A stretch of DNA of 53,864 nucleotides from Pseudomonadota bacterium. Its GTDB lineage: Bacteria > Pseudomonadota > Alphaproteobacteria > Sphingomonadales > Sphingomonadaceae. Below the pieces are notes generated by a model. It made no database searches. It was not told the origin of the DNA and saw nothing but the letters and a program-made list of their open reading frames with translations. The stretch is from positions 1-53,864 of the forward strand of contig JAEZHP010000060.1 of the NCBI GenBank assembly GCA_023416515.1, written 5' to 3'. Below, piece after piece: positions 16,857-24,247 of this stretch (position 1 is the stretch's first letter; every line of letters begins with the position of its first letter). A program made the position numbers and the translations under genes.

Positions 16857-17798
16857 ATGGCCACTTACCTCGATTTCGAAAAGCCGATCGCCGAGCTGGA
16901 AGCGCGGGTCGCGGAGCTGCGCGAAACCGCCGAGGCCGGCGCGCTCAACATCGACGGCGAGATCGCCAAGCTGGAGGAGCGCTCGGAGCGGCTTCTTCGC
17001 GACACCTATGCCAAGCTGACGCCTTGGCAGAAGACCCAGGTCGCGCGCCATCCCCACCGCCCGCACTTCAAGGATTATGTGGCGGAGCTGGTCGAGGACT
17101 TCGTGCCGCTGGCCGGCGACCGCAACTTCGCCGAGGATCAGGCGATCATCGGCGGCTTCGGGCGACTGGGTGGCCGCCGCGTCGTCATCATGGGCCACGA
17201 GAAGGGCGACGACGTTGCAAGCCGCCTCCGCCACAATTTCGGAATGGCCAAGCCGGAGGGCTACCGAAAGGCTGTGCGCCTCATGCAGCTCGCCGACCGT
17301 TTCGGCCTTCCGGTGGTCAGCCTCGTCGACACGTCGGGCGCATTTCCCGGCGTTCAGGCCGAGGAGCGCGGTCAGGCCGAGGCGATCGCACGGTCCACTG
17401 AAGCCTGCCTCGCGCTGGGCGTGCCGCTGGTGTCCGCGATCGTGGGGGAGGGCGGCTCAGGGGGCGCCATCGCACTCGCGGCCGCGAATCGCGTGCTGAT
17501 GCTGGAGCACAGCGTCTATTCGGTGATCTCGCCGGAGGGCTGCGCTTCGATCCTGTGGCGGACAGCAGAGAAGGCAGCGGACGCGGCGGAGGCGATGAAG
17601 ATGACCGCGGCCGACCTCCATCAGCTCGGCGTTGTCGACCGCATCGTCGCCGAACCGGCCGGCGGAGCACACCGCAATCCCCAGGAAGCAATCTCGGCAT
17701 TGGGTGCGGCGATCGGCGAGGAGCTGGACGAGCTTGTCGGCCTTCCGCGCGAGCGGCTTCGCCACGATCGCCGCGAGAAATTCCTCCGCCTCGGCTGA
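16857..17798 (+). CDS. accA: Acetyl-CoA carboxylase carboxyltransferase subunit alpha
   Basis: 313 aa. Alpha subunit of the heterotetrameric carboxyltransferase with AccD (58-912). Visible are the N-terminal YLDFEKPIAELE helix region, the crotonase fold with VDTSGAFPG, and the GEGGSGGA oxyanion segment. Length is typical. It starts 12 bases after the Xer gene stop. Confidence 0.98.
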   Translation: MATYLDFEKPIAELEARVAELRETAEAGALNIDGEIAKLEERSERLLRDTYAKLTPWQKTQVARHPHRPHFKDYVAELVEDFVPLAGDRNFAEDQAIIGGFGRLGGRRVVIMGHEKGDDVASRLRHNFGMAKPEGYRKAVRLMQLADRFGLPVVSLVDTSGAFPGVQAEERGQAEAIARSTEACLALGVPLVSAIVGEGGSGGAIALAAANRVLMLEHSVYSVISPEGCASILWRTAEKAADAAEAMKMTAADLHQLGVVDRIVAEPAGGAHRNPQEAISALGAAIGEELDELVGLPRERLRHDRREKFLRLG

Positions 17799-17893
17799 CC
17801 CGCCGGGAAAGCTGAACCTCGGCTGCAGGAACGTCCAGGGGCGTAACGAGTTAGTTCGCCGACGTTCCGAAACAGTAGAGGAGCACCCAGTCG

Positions 17894-19315
17894 GTGCCTA
17901 ACCGGATCACGCGCGCCCTCGCGGCGCCTCTCGCAGCGATCATTTGCTACGCTTCAACCGCTCCCGCACTCGCTCAGACCCAGAGCGCGGCTCAGGAGCA
18001 CGCCCAGATCGTCCAGGAATTCGGCGGTGAGGTCACCGGTCCGCTCGGCCAGATGGTCGACCGGCTCGGCGCCCGAATCGCCGCGACGTCGGGCGGGCGA
18101 ATCAACCCGGATTTCACCCTTCTCAACTCGCCGGTCGCAAACGCCTTCGCGACCCCGAGCGGCCGGGTCTATGTCACGCGCCAGCTGCTCGGCTTGATGA
18201 ACAGCGAGGACGAGCTCGCCTTCGTTCTCGGCCACGAGGCAGGCCACGTCGCGGCGCGCCATTCGCGCGGGCGGCAGAATACCGGCCTTCTCACCCAGAT
18301 CCTTGCCGGGCTCGCCGGGGTTGTCACCGGCTCGAACATCGCCACCCAGCTCGTCGGAGCGGTGGGGCAGCAATATCTGCTGTCCTTCTCGCGCAACCAG
18401 GAGCTGGAATCCGACAGGCTCGGGATCAGCTACATGGCCGCCAACGGCTACAATCCCTATGCCGCCGCCGAGATTCTGGAGACTCTCGGCGCATACAGCG
18501 ACAATCTGAGGCGTTTCTCGGGCCGCACCGACGAGCAGCGTTCGTCGCCGACCTGGAACAGCACCCACCCGACGACCCCGCAGCGCGTGGCCCAGGTCCG
18601 CCAGCTCGCCCAAAGCGCCCGCCGGGTCGGGAACGCGCCGCCGCCGGCAACCTATCTCGCAGCGATCGAGAATATGACGTTCGACGACGACCCTCGCCAG
18701 GGCGTCATCGAGGGCAACCAGTTCCTCCACCCGGACCTTCGCCTCGCCTTCACCGTGCCCCAGGGATACGGCATCCAGAACGGCACCAGTTCCGTCACGG
18801 TCTCCGGAACCGGTGGGCAGGCGATGTTCTCGACCGGCGGCTACAATGGTGACCTGCAGGCCTTCCTCAGCCAGTCGGCCCGTTCGATCGTCGGCCAGAA
18901 TGCCGCTAACTTCACCCAGCCGCAGAGCTTCACGGTGAACGGCATGCGCGCGCTCGGCACCAACAGCCGGGTTCGCACCCAGAACAGCAACGTCGATCTG
19001 TCGATCGTCGCCTACGAATTCTCGCCGGGCCAGGCCTATTATTTCGCGACGATCACCCCGGCCGGGCGTGGGCTCGGCCCGTTCAGCGGGATGATCAACT
19101 CGCTTCGCCGGATGAGCGCCCAAGAGGTGGCCGCGGTTCGGCCGCGAGTCATCGACGTGGTGACGGTCGGTCGCAACGACACCATCCAGTCGCTGGCGAG
19201 CCGAATGGCCTACAGCAATTATCAGCTCGAGCGGTTCAGGGTGCTCAACGGCCTCGGCGCCAACGAGACGGTCACTCCCGGCCAGCAGGTGAAACTGATC
19301 GTCTACCGGCGCTGA
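17894..19315 (+). CDS. Secreted M48 family metalloprotease with C-terminal LysM
   Basis: 473 aa. Signal peptide (cleavage near ALAQ, residue 28), zinc protease motif HEAGH (114-118) with the third ligand Glu172 in ELESD, a middle domain, and a C-terminal LysM-like repeat (about 420-473, ending TPGQQVKLIVYRR) for peptidoglycan binding. The combination resembles BepA/LoiP-like periplasmic quality-control proteases. GTG start with GAGGAG 10 bases upstream. A hairpin terminator follows at 19333-19362. Confidence 0.9.
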   Translation: MPNRITRALAAPLAAIICYASTAPALAQTQSAAQEHAQIVQEFGGEVTGPLGQMVDRLGARIAATSGGRINPDFTLLNSPVANAFATPSGRVYVTRQLLGLMNSEDELAFVLGHEAGHVAARHSRGRQNTGLLTQILAGLAGVVTGSNIATQLVGAVGQQYLLSFSRNQELESDRLGISYMAANGYNPYAAAEILETLGAYSDNLRRFSGRTDEQRSSPTWNSTHPTTPQRVAQVRQLAQSARRVGNAPPPATYLAAIENMTFDDDPRQGVIEGNQFLHPDLRLAFTVPQGYGIQNGTSSVTVSGTGGQAMFSTGGYNGDLQAFLSQSARSIVGQNAANFTQPQSFTVNGMRALGTNSRVRTQNSNVDLSIVAYEFSPGQAYYFATITPAGRGLGPFSGMINSLRRMSAQEVAAVRPRVIDVVTVGRNDTIQSLASRMAYSNYQLERFRVLNGLGANETVTPGQQVKLIVYRR

Positions 19316-19332
19316 TCCCCGCCACAAACGAG

Positions 19333-19362
19333 AAGGGCGGCAGACTCGCGCCTGCCGCCCTT
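19333..19362. terminator. Bidirectional hairpin terminator
   Basis: A perfect 11-bp stem (AAGGGCGGCAG with CTGCCGCCCTT) and 8-base loop sits between the M48 protease gene and the convergent flp gene at 19387. It can serve both strands. Confidence 0.75.
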
Positions 19363-19386
19363 GTCGATCCGTTCTCCCTGGCGGGA

Positions 19387-19548
19387 TCAGGACATGTTGG
19401 ACGCCACCTTGTTGAAGGTGGTGTTCAGCGAGGAGCCGAGGTTCGACATCGCGGTGATGGCGGCCACGGCGATGAGGGCGGCGATGAGACCGTACTCGAT
19501 GGCGGTCGCGCCCTTGCTGTCGCGGATAAGCTTGCGAACTGCGGTCAT
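19387..19548 (-). CDS. Flp family type IVb pilin, copy 1
   Basis: 53 aa. Short Flp pilin of tight-adherence (Tad) pili: basic leader (TAVRKLIRDSKG), prepilin cleavage after Gly in KG|ATAIEYG with Glu+5 and Tyr+6, then the hydrophobic assembly helix (LIAALIAVAAITAM). From residue 12 to the end it is identical to copy 2 (19641-19805). AAGGA lies 8 bases before the ATG. No cpa/tad assembly genes are in this window. Confidence 0.93.
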   Translation of the reverse strand: MTAVRKLIRDSKGATAIEYGLIAALIAVAAITAMSNLGSSLNTTFNKVASNMS

Positions 19549-19581
19549 TGCTTTTGTCCTTCGGACGTTTCTAGAAACGAA

Positions 19582-19615
19582 GAGGGGCAGCGGCTCTTCG
19601 AACCTGCTGCCCCTC
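19582..19615 (-). terminator. Hairpin between flp copies 2 and 1
   Basis: Stem GAGGGGCAGC-GG with its inverted copy across a short loop, followed on the minus strand by TTCGTTTCT. It lies between two same-strand pilin genes, so it may partly uncouple copy 1 from copy 2. Confidence 0.6.
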
Positions 19616-19640
19616 CGAAATCGTAACCTCGTTGCCGAGC

Positions 19641-19805
19641 TTACTTGCTCATGTTGGACGCGACCTTGTTGAAGGTCGTGTTCAGCGACGAGCCCAGGTT
19701 CGACATCGCGGTGATGGCGGCCACGGCGATGAGGGCGGCGATGAGGCCGTACTCGATGGCGGTGGCACCCTTGTTGTCGCGAATCATCTTACGGATGGTC
19801 ATCAT
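19641..19805 (-). CDS. Flp family type IVb pilin, copy 2
   Basis: 54 aa. Same architecture as copy 1: leader MMTIRKMIRDNKG, cleavage G|ATAIEYG, and an identical mature part apart from an added C-terminal Lys. The first of two adjacent ATGs (19805) is chosen because AAGGAG lies 7 bases upstream. The near identity of DNA, including a run of over 40 identical bases, indicates recent duplication or gene conversion. Confidence 0.93.
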   Translation of the reverse strand: MMTIRKMIRDNKGATAIEYGLIAALIAVAAITAMSNLGSSLNTTFNKVASNMSK

Positions 19806-19920
19806 TTTAGGTCTCCTTGGTCACACTCGGTATTTTTTTCTCGCCGCCTCCGACGCCCGGTCCTTGGTCAGCCTTCCCGAATTACGCTCCCAAAGTTGAT
19901 AAAAAGCGAAACGGAAATCG

Positions 19921-20088
19921 TTAATGGCCGTTAACTTCGTCAGAGACGTTGTTCCACATCGTGGTGGTTGCGGTCGCTACGTTGCGCAGGGACACGACCA
20001 TCGCCAGGAAGATGAGCGCCAGGATCAGGCCGTATTCGACCGCGGTCGCTGCGCGCTTGTCCCGGATCATCTTCTTGAGGTGACGCAT
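19921..20088 (-). CDS. Flp family pilin, divergent third copy with Ala at the cleavage -1 position
   Basis: 55 aa. Leader MRHLKKMIRDKRA, then ATAVEYGLILALIFLAMVV. Glu+5 and Tyr+6 are kept but the residue before the cleavage site is Ala, not Gly, and the C-terminal half (ATATTTMWNNVSDEVNGH) differs from copies 1 and 2. It is either a minor pilin or a processing variant. GGGGGAC precedes the ATG. It starts divergently from the Nudix gene. Confidence 0.88.
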   Translation of the reverse strand: MRHLKKMIRDKRAATAVEYGLILALIFLAMVVSLRNVATATTTMWNNVSDEVNGH

Positions 20089-20149
20089 TCCTGTCCCCCG
20101 GACGGACGGCTTCATTGCCGATCCAGGTGAGACTTTAGGAAGATCGTGT

Positions 20150-20164
20150 TTAAGACTTTGTTAG
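20150..20164. promoter_or_regulatory. Possible CtrA box upstream of third flp gene
   Basis: TTAA-N7-TTAG, one mismatch from the alphaproteobacterial CtrA consensus TTAA-N7-TTAA, about 62 bases upstream of the third pilin's start. CtrA controls pilin genes in Caulobacter. A single near-match in one spot is weak evidence. Confidence 0.3.
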
Positions 20165-20178
20165 CGGGGCAGGTTAAA

Positions 20179-20586
20179 GTGCAAAAAATTCCGACAATGG
20201 TCGTGGTCGCAGCGGCGCTGGTGGACGCCGAGCGGCGCGTGCTTCTCCAGCAGCGCGCTCCGGGACGGAGCATGGCCGGACTGTGGGAATTCCCCGGCGG
20301 GAAGGTCGAGCCGGGCGAGACCCCCGAGTCGGCGCTCGCCCGCGAGCTTCACGAGGAACTCGGGATCCGCGTCGCGGAGGCCGCGCTCGTCCCGGCCTGC
20401 TTCGCCAGCGCTCCGAACGCGGGGGCGCACATGATCCTGCTCCTCTACGTCTGTCGCGAATGGACCGGAGAACCAGAGCCCCTCGATGCCAGCGGCCTTG
20501 AATGGCTTACCCCCGCCGAGATGGACCCGGCGGAGATGCCGCCTGCTGACCAGCCGCTGATCGCTCTTCTCGACGCGCTGCTTTAG
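20179..20586 (+). CDS. Nudix (deoxy)nucleoside triphosphate pyrophosphohydrolase, MutT-like
   Basis: 135 aa. The complete Nudix box GX5EX7REUXEEXGU runs from GGKVEPGE to REL-EELGI. MutT-type enzymes remove oxidised dNTPs such as 8-oxo-dGTP. GTG 20179 gives an N-terminus typical of the family (MQKIPTMVVVAAALVD) with AGG five bases upstream; GTG 20146, with AGGA upstream, would add 11 residues outside the fold. The 3' end overlaps the convergent methyltransferase by 4 bases. Confidence 0.9.
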   Translation: MQKIPTMVVVAAALVDAERRVLLQQRAPGRSMAGLWEFPGGKVEPGETPESALARELHEELGIRVAEAALVPACFASAPNAGAHMILLLYVCREWTGEPEPLDASGLEWLTPAEMDPAEMPPADQPLIALLDALL

Positions 20587-21470
20587 TCCTTCCGGCGAAG
20601 CGCCTCGGCGAGCGACACCGTGCCGCTTCCGCGCCGAGCCGGCCGGGGCTGGTCGGGGGAGGGCGCCCAGCCGCTGAGGTGGATGATCTCGAACCGCTCG
20701 GTCGCTCGTCCGTCGGAGTCGGCGGCCTCGGCGAAGGCGGCGTGGGCGGCAGCGAGGCCTGCTCGGCCGATGGGCCTCCGCGAGCGCTCGGAGAGGATGT
20801 TGGTCCAGCCAAGCTCGCGCAGGTCGCGGACCAGGCGATCGAGAGTTGCAAAGCGCACCGACACTTTCTCGCTATCGGCGACCGGCAGGGCGAAGCCGGC
20901 GCGGCCGAGCAGGTCGCCGGCAGCGCGGATGTCGATCTGCGGGTGAAGGCGCGGCGAGGCGGGTTGCCCCTCCGCTTCTTCGGCGGCGCTCATGGCCCGG
21001 CGGAGCAGCGGCAGGCTTCCGGCGCCGGCAAAGGCGGCAAGGAACAGGCCGTCGGGGCGAAGCAGCCGGCGGATCTGGACCAGAGCGCCGGGAAGGTCGT
21101 TGACGCTGTCGAGCGTGCCCGTCGAGACGACCAGGTCGAACGTGCCGGGCGGGAAGGGCAGCCGGTCCTCGTCGCATTGGGTGCCGCCGAGCCGGCCTGC
21201 GAAAAGGGCGCCGGCGTCGGCGGAAGCGACTTCCAACCCTTGGGCGCGAAGTCGCTCCCCGAGCAGCCCGGGGCCGGCGCCCAGCTCGAGAGCGCGCTCG
21301 AACCCGCGCGACACCATCGCCAGCCGCTCCTCGATCTCTTCGGCCATTCGCTCCAGCAGCGGATGCGGCTCCTTTGTCAGCCGCGCCGCGCGGTCGCGTC
21401 GAAGCCGGCGAAGGCTCCGGTCAAACGGCGTGTTCTCAAGCGGATGGTCGGAAGCGGGGAGGTCGGTCAC
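20583..21470 (-). CDS. Class I SAM-dependent methyltransferase (BioC/NDUFAF5-like)
   Basis: 295 aa. SAM-binding motif I ELGAGPGLLGERL (about residue 61), a following acidic loop, and DLVVSTGTLDSVNDLP as motif II/III. The N-terminus (PFDRSLRRLRRDRAA) recalls the alphaproteobacterial homologues of mitochondrial NDUFAF5, which modifies an Arg in a complex I subunit. The substrate here is inferred only from that resemblance. The gene is convergent with the Nudix gene. Confidence 0.83.
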   Translation of the reverse strand: MTDLPASDHPLENTPFDRSLRRLRRDRAARLTKEPHPLLERMAEEIEERLAMVSRGFERALELGAGPGLLGERLRAQGLEVASADAGALFAGRLGGTQCDEDRLPFPPGTFDLVVSTGTLDSVNDLPGALVQIRRLLRPDGLFLAAFAGAGSLPLLRRAMSAAEEAEGQPASPRLHPQIDIRAAGDLLGRAGFALPVADSEKVSVRFATLDRLVRDLRELGWTNILSERSRRPIGRAGLAAAHAAFAEAADSDGRATERFEIIHLSGWAPSPDQPRPARRGSGTVSLAEALRRKD

Positions 21471-21611
21471 GAGCGCCCTGTAGCAGCAAGAATGGCCGCG
21501 TTCGCGCTTTCATTGCCCACCGTCTGCCGATAAAAGCAGCAGGGCGCGGCCTAAGTGTATTGCATCCATAATACGGCTGTGCAACAATCCCTGCATGATC
21601 CTTGGGGCAAG

Positions 21612-22262
21612 ATGACCGAGCATAATTTCGAACAGATGCGCCGCGCCATGGTCGCGAGCCAGCTGCGCACCACCGGAGTCAACGATCCGCGCGTGATCGC
21701 GGCGATGGGCGCGGTTCCGCGTGAGCGCTTCGTGCCGGGCGATCGCTCGCCGGTCGCTTATGCCGATGCCTCGGTGCCGCTCGGCAACGGTCGCAGCCTG
21801 ATGTCGCCGATGGCGCTTGGGCGGCTGCTGACCGAAGCATCCCTCGAAGGCAATGAGAAGGCGCTCGTGATCGGAGCGGCCACCGGCTACTCGGCCGCAG
21901 TGCTTGCCCGGCTGGTCGGGAGCGTGGTCGCGCTCGAGGAGCAGCCGGAGCTCGCCGCCGCAGCGCGCGAGGCGCTTGGCGCAAGCGGCATCACGGTCGT
22001 CGAAGGACCGCTCACTCAAGGTTATGCGCAGGGCGGGCCATACGATTTCATCCTGATCGACGGGGCGGTGGAATATGCACCTCAGGCGATCATCGACCAG
22101 GTCGTCGACCGCGGCCAGATCGCCGCGCCGGTGCTCGACAATGGAGTTCCCCGCCTGAGCGTGGGGCGGGTCGTTGGGGGCGCGTTCGGCGCCGTGGCTT
22201 ATTCCGACGCGGACGCGCCGGCTCTGCCCGGCTTCCAGAAGCCGCGCGGGTTCAGCTTTTAA
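21612..22262 (+). CDS. Protein-L-isoaspartate O-methyltransferase family protein
   Basis: 216 aa. N-terminal NFEQMRRAMVASQLRTTGV and VPRERFVP match the PCMT family that repairs isoaspartyl residues; the SAM-binding loop is VIGAATGYSAAVLA rather than the usual GTGSGY, so the activity is likely but not certain. The ATG at 21612 is chosen where similarity begins. It sits directly before tolC, the conserved alphaproteobacterial arrangement. Confidence 0.85.
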   Translation: MTEHNFEQMRRAMVASQLRTTGVNDPRVIAAMGAVPRERFVPGDRSPVAYADASVPLGNGRSLMSPMALGRLLTEASLEGNEKALVIGAATGYSAAVLARLVGSVVALEEQPELAAAAREALGASGITVVEGPLTQGYAQGGPYDFILIDGAVEYAPQAIIDQVVDRGQIAAPVLDNGVPRLSVGRVVGGAFGAVAYSDADAPALPGFQKPRGFSF

Positions 22263-22277
22263 CGAATGGAGCCGAGA

Positions 22278-23777
22278 GTGATTCGTGCAGTGTTGCTGGC
22301 CGCCGCGGGCGTGGCGGCCATGGCGGCGGGGGGCGCCGGAGCCGAGACGCTGCGCCAGGCGCTCGATCGGACCTACGAGACCAACCCGACCATCATGGCG
22401 CAGCGCGAGCGTCTCCGCTCGCTTGATGAATCGGTCGCCATCGCGCGCGCCGCCGGGCGGCCGCAGGTGTCGGCGACCGTCGGCCTGAACCAGGACCTGT
22501 TCAACACCAATTCCGGCGAAGGCCGCAATTTCAGCGCAGGCGTCGACGTCAGCTATCCGCTGTTCAACGGCGGCCGGGTGCGCAACTCGATCCGCGCCGC
22601 GGACGTGCGGGTCGAGGCCGGCCGAGCCGCGCTTCGAGCCACCGAAGGCGACGTGTTCACCGAAGCGGTCGGCTTCTACATGGACGTCATCCGCGACCGC
22701 TCGATCGTGGCTCTGAACGAGAATCAGACCCGAGTGCTTCAAACCAATCTGGAGGCGACGCGGGACCGCTTCGAGGTCGGCGATCTTACCCGAACCGACG
22801 TCGCCCAGTCGGAAGCGCGGCTTGCCTTGGCCCAGAGCAATCTCGCCCTCGCTCAAGGCCGCCTGCGCAGCAGCGAGGAAGCCTATCAGCGAGTCATCGG
22901 GACGCCTCCGGGCGATCTCGAGCCGCCGCCGCCGCTTCCGCCGCTTCCGGCGACGGCTGACGAGGCGGTCAATATCGCTCTCCAGAACAATGCCGATCTG
23001 CGCGCGATCGCCGACCAGGTGCGGGCCGCCGGCCTCGACGTCGACGTCCTGAGGGCCGACCGCCTTCCGACCGTGAATGCGGTTGGGAGCGGTGATTACC
23101 TCAACCGCCTCGGAAGCGCGGAATCGCTGCTCAGCGGTCCTCCTGTTCCCGGCCAGACTCTGCCCCCCAACGAAGTTGCCGGAGTCGGCGTCGGAGTCAC
23201 CGCTCGAGTGCCGATCTACCAGGGAGGCCTTGTCGGCGCCCGAGTCCGCCAGGCGCAGAATCTGCGCCAGCAGCTCGTCGAGCAGTCGATCGAGACCGAG
23301 CGCTTCGTCATCGCCCGGACCCGCGCCGCCTTCGCCACCTGGCGCGCGGCGATGGAAGCGATCCAGTCGAACGAGATTGCCGTCGCTGCCAACCAGCTCG
23401 CTCTCGAAGGCACCCGCGCCGAGCAGTCGGTCGGCACCCGCAACGTGCTCGACGTGCTGAATGCGGAGCAGGAGCTGCTCAACAGCGAAGTCCAGCTCGT
23501 GACTGCTCGGCGAGACGCTTATGTCGCCGGCTTCGCGCTGTTGAACGCGATGGGCCAGGCTGAGGCCGAGGATCTCGGTCTCGACGGCGGCGCGCTCTAC
23601 AATCCGGTCGCCCATTACAATCGCACCCGCGATCGCGCCTCCGACTGGGGCGAGGATTCTCGGCGTGCTCCGGCCTCGACGCGGACTGCTCCGGCGGGCG
23701 CTCCGAGCCCTGTTACGCAGGTCCTCGGTCCAGTCGATCCGCGCGCAAACAGCCCCGTGACTCAGCCGCGGCAATAA
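22278..23777 (+). CDS. tolC: TolC family outer-membrane channel protein
   Basis: 499 aa. Signal peptide (cleavage near GGAGA), then two homologous TolC-type halves: ETLRQALDRTYETNPTI, and a second with DEAVNIALQNNADLRA, each with coiled-coil helices and beta strands; GTRNVLDVLNAEQELL is characteristic. Forms the trimeric exit duct for type I secretion or RND efflux. GTG 22278 is chosen because GGAG lies 6 bases upstream; ATG 22266 in frame has no ribosome site. The C-terminal tail is Pro/Ser rich and probably disordered. Confidence 0.93.
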   Translation: MIRAVLLAAAGVAAMAAGGAGAETLRQALDRTYETNPTIMAQRERLRSLDESVAIARAAGRPQVSATVGLNQDLFNTNSGEGRNFSAGVDVSYPLFNGGRVRNSIRAADVRVEAGRAALRATEGDVFTEAVGFYMDVIRDRSIVALNENQTRVLQTNLEATRDRFEVGDLTRTDVAQSEARLALAQSNLALAQGRLRSSEEAYQRVIGTPPGDLEPPPPLPPLPATADEAVNIALQNNADLRAIADQVRAAGLDVDVLRADRLPTVNAVGSGDYLNRLGSAESLLSGPPVPGQTLPPNEVAGVGVGVTARVPIYQGGLVGARVRQAQNLRQQLVEQSIETERFVIARTRAAFATWRAAMEAIQSNEIAVAANQLALEGTRAEQSVGTRNVLDVLNAEQELLNSEVQLVTARRDAYVAGFALLNAMGQAEAEDLGLDGGALYNPVAHYNRTRDRASDWGEDSRRAPASTRTAPAGAPSPVTQVLGPVDPRANSPVTQPRQ

Positions 23778-23794
23778 GTAATAAGCCCGTCTCC

Positions 23795-24193
23795 ATGGGA
23801 GATGTGCAACAAGACCCGTCGATGGAGGAGATTCTCGCCTCCATCAAACGCGTTATCCGGGAGGATGCGCGCCCGCCTGCGCAACCGCGCCGCGTCGGCA
23901 AGCGGGGCGAGCCTCCGCCCTCGTCCGACGACGACGTGCTGGAGCTCAACGGGCCGATCGACGAACCGGGGCCATCCCTGGTTTCGGACGATGCGGCTGC
24001 GGCGAGCCGGCAATCGCTGGCGGCATTGTCGTCGATGCGCGAGTCCGCGGCTTCCGATCATGGCGCTCTCGAAGCCGTCGTCCGGGACATGCTTCGCCCG
24101 ATGCTCAAGGACTGGCTCGACGAGAACCTTCCCTTGATGGTCGAAGAGCTCGTCACCCGCGAGATCGCCCGGATCACCGGGCGCAAGCTCTAG
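23795..24193 (+). CDS. popZ: PopZ-like (DUF2497) polar organizing protein
   Basis: 132 aa. The N-terminal motif SMEEILASIKRVIRED and the C-terminal helices LRPMLKDWLDENLPLMVEEL match DUF2497, the family of Caulobacter PopZ, which forms polar condensates that hold ParB/parS. Between them is an acidic, Pro-rich disordered linker, shorter than in the 177-aa Caulobacter protein. The position 3' of tolC and near valS is conserved in alphaproteobacteria. Confidence 0.85.
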   Translation: MGDVQQDPSMEEILASIKRVIREDARPPAQPRRVGKRGEPPPSSDDDVLELNGPIDEPGPSLVSDDAAAASRQSLAALSSMRESAASDHGALEAVVRDMLRPMLKDWLDENLPLMVEELVTREIARITGRKL

Positions 24194-24247
24194 TCTCGCG
24201 TCGGCGCCGGCTTGCGTCGTTTCGGGCGCGGGTCTAGCCAAGCGCAC

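Noticed and set aside
20146..20178. Upstream GTG start for the Nudix gene
   Set aside because: It has a fair ribosome site but adds residues outside the Nudix fold and would cover the pilin regulatory region; kept only as an alternative.
21557..21574. GTATT...AATAC inverted repeat before the pcm-like gene
   Set aside because: Only 5-base arms and no -35 element at the right distance; likely chance.
21510..23774. 754-codon open frame antisense to pcm-like and tolC
   Set aside because: Spans two real genes on the other strand and has shadow composition.
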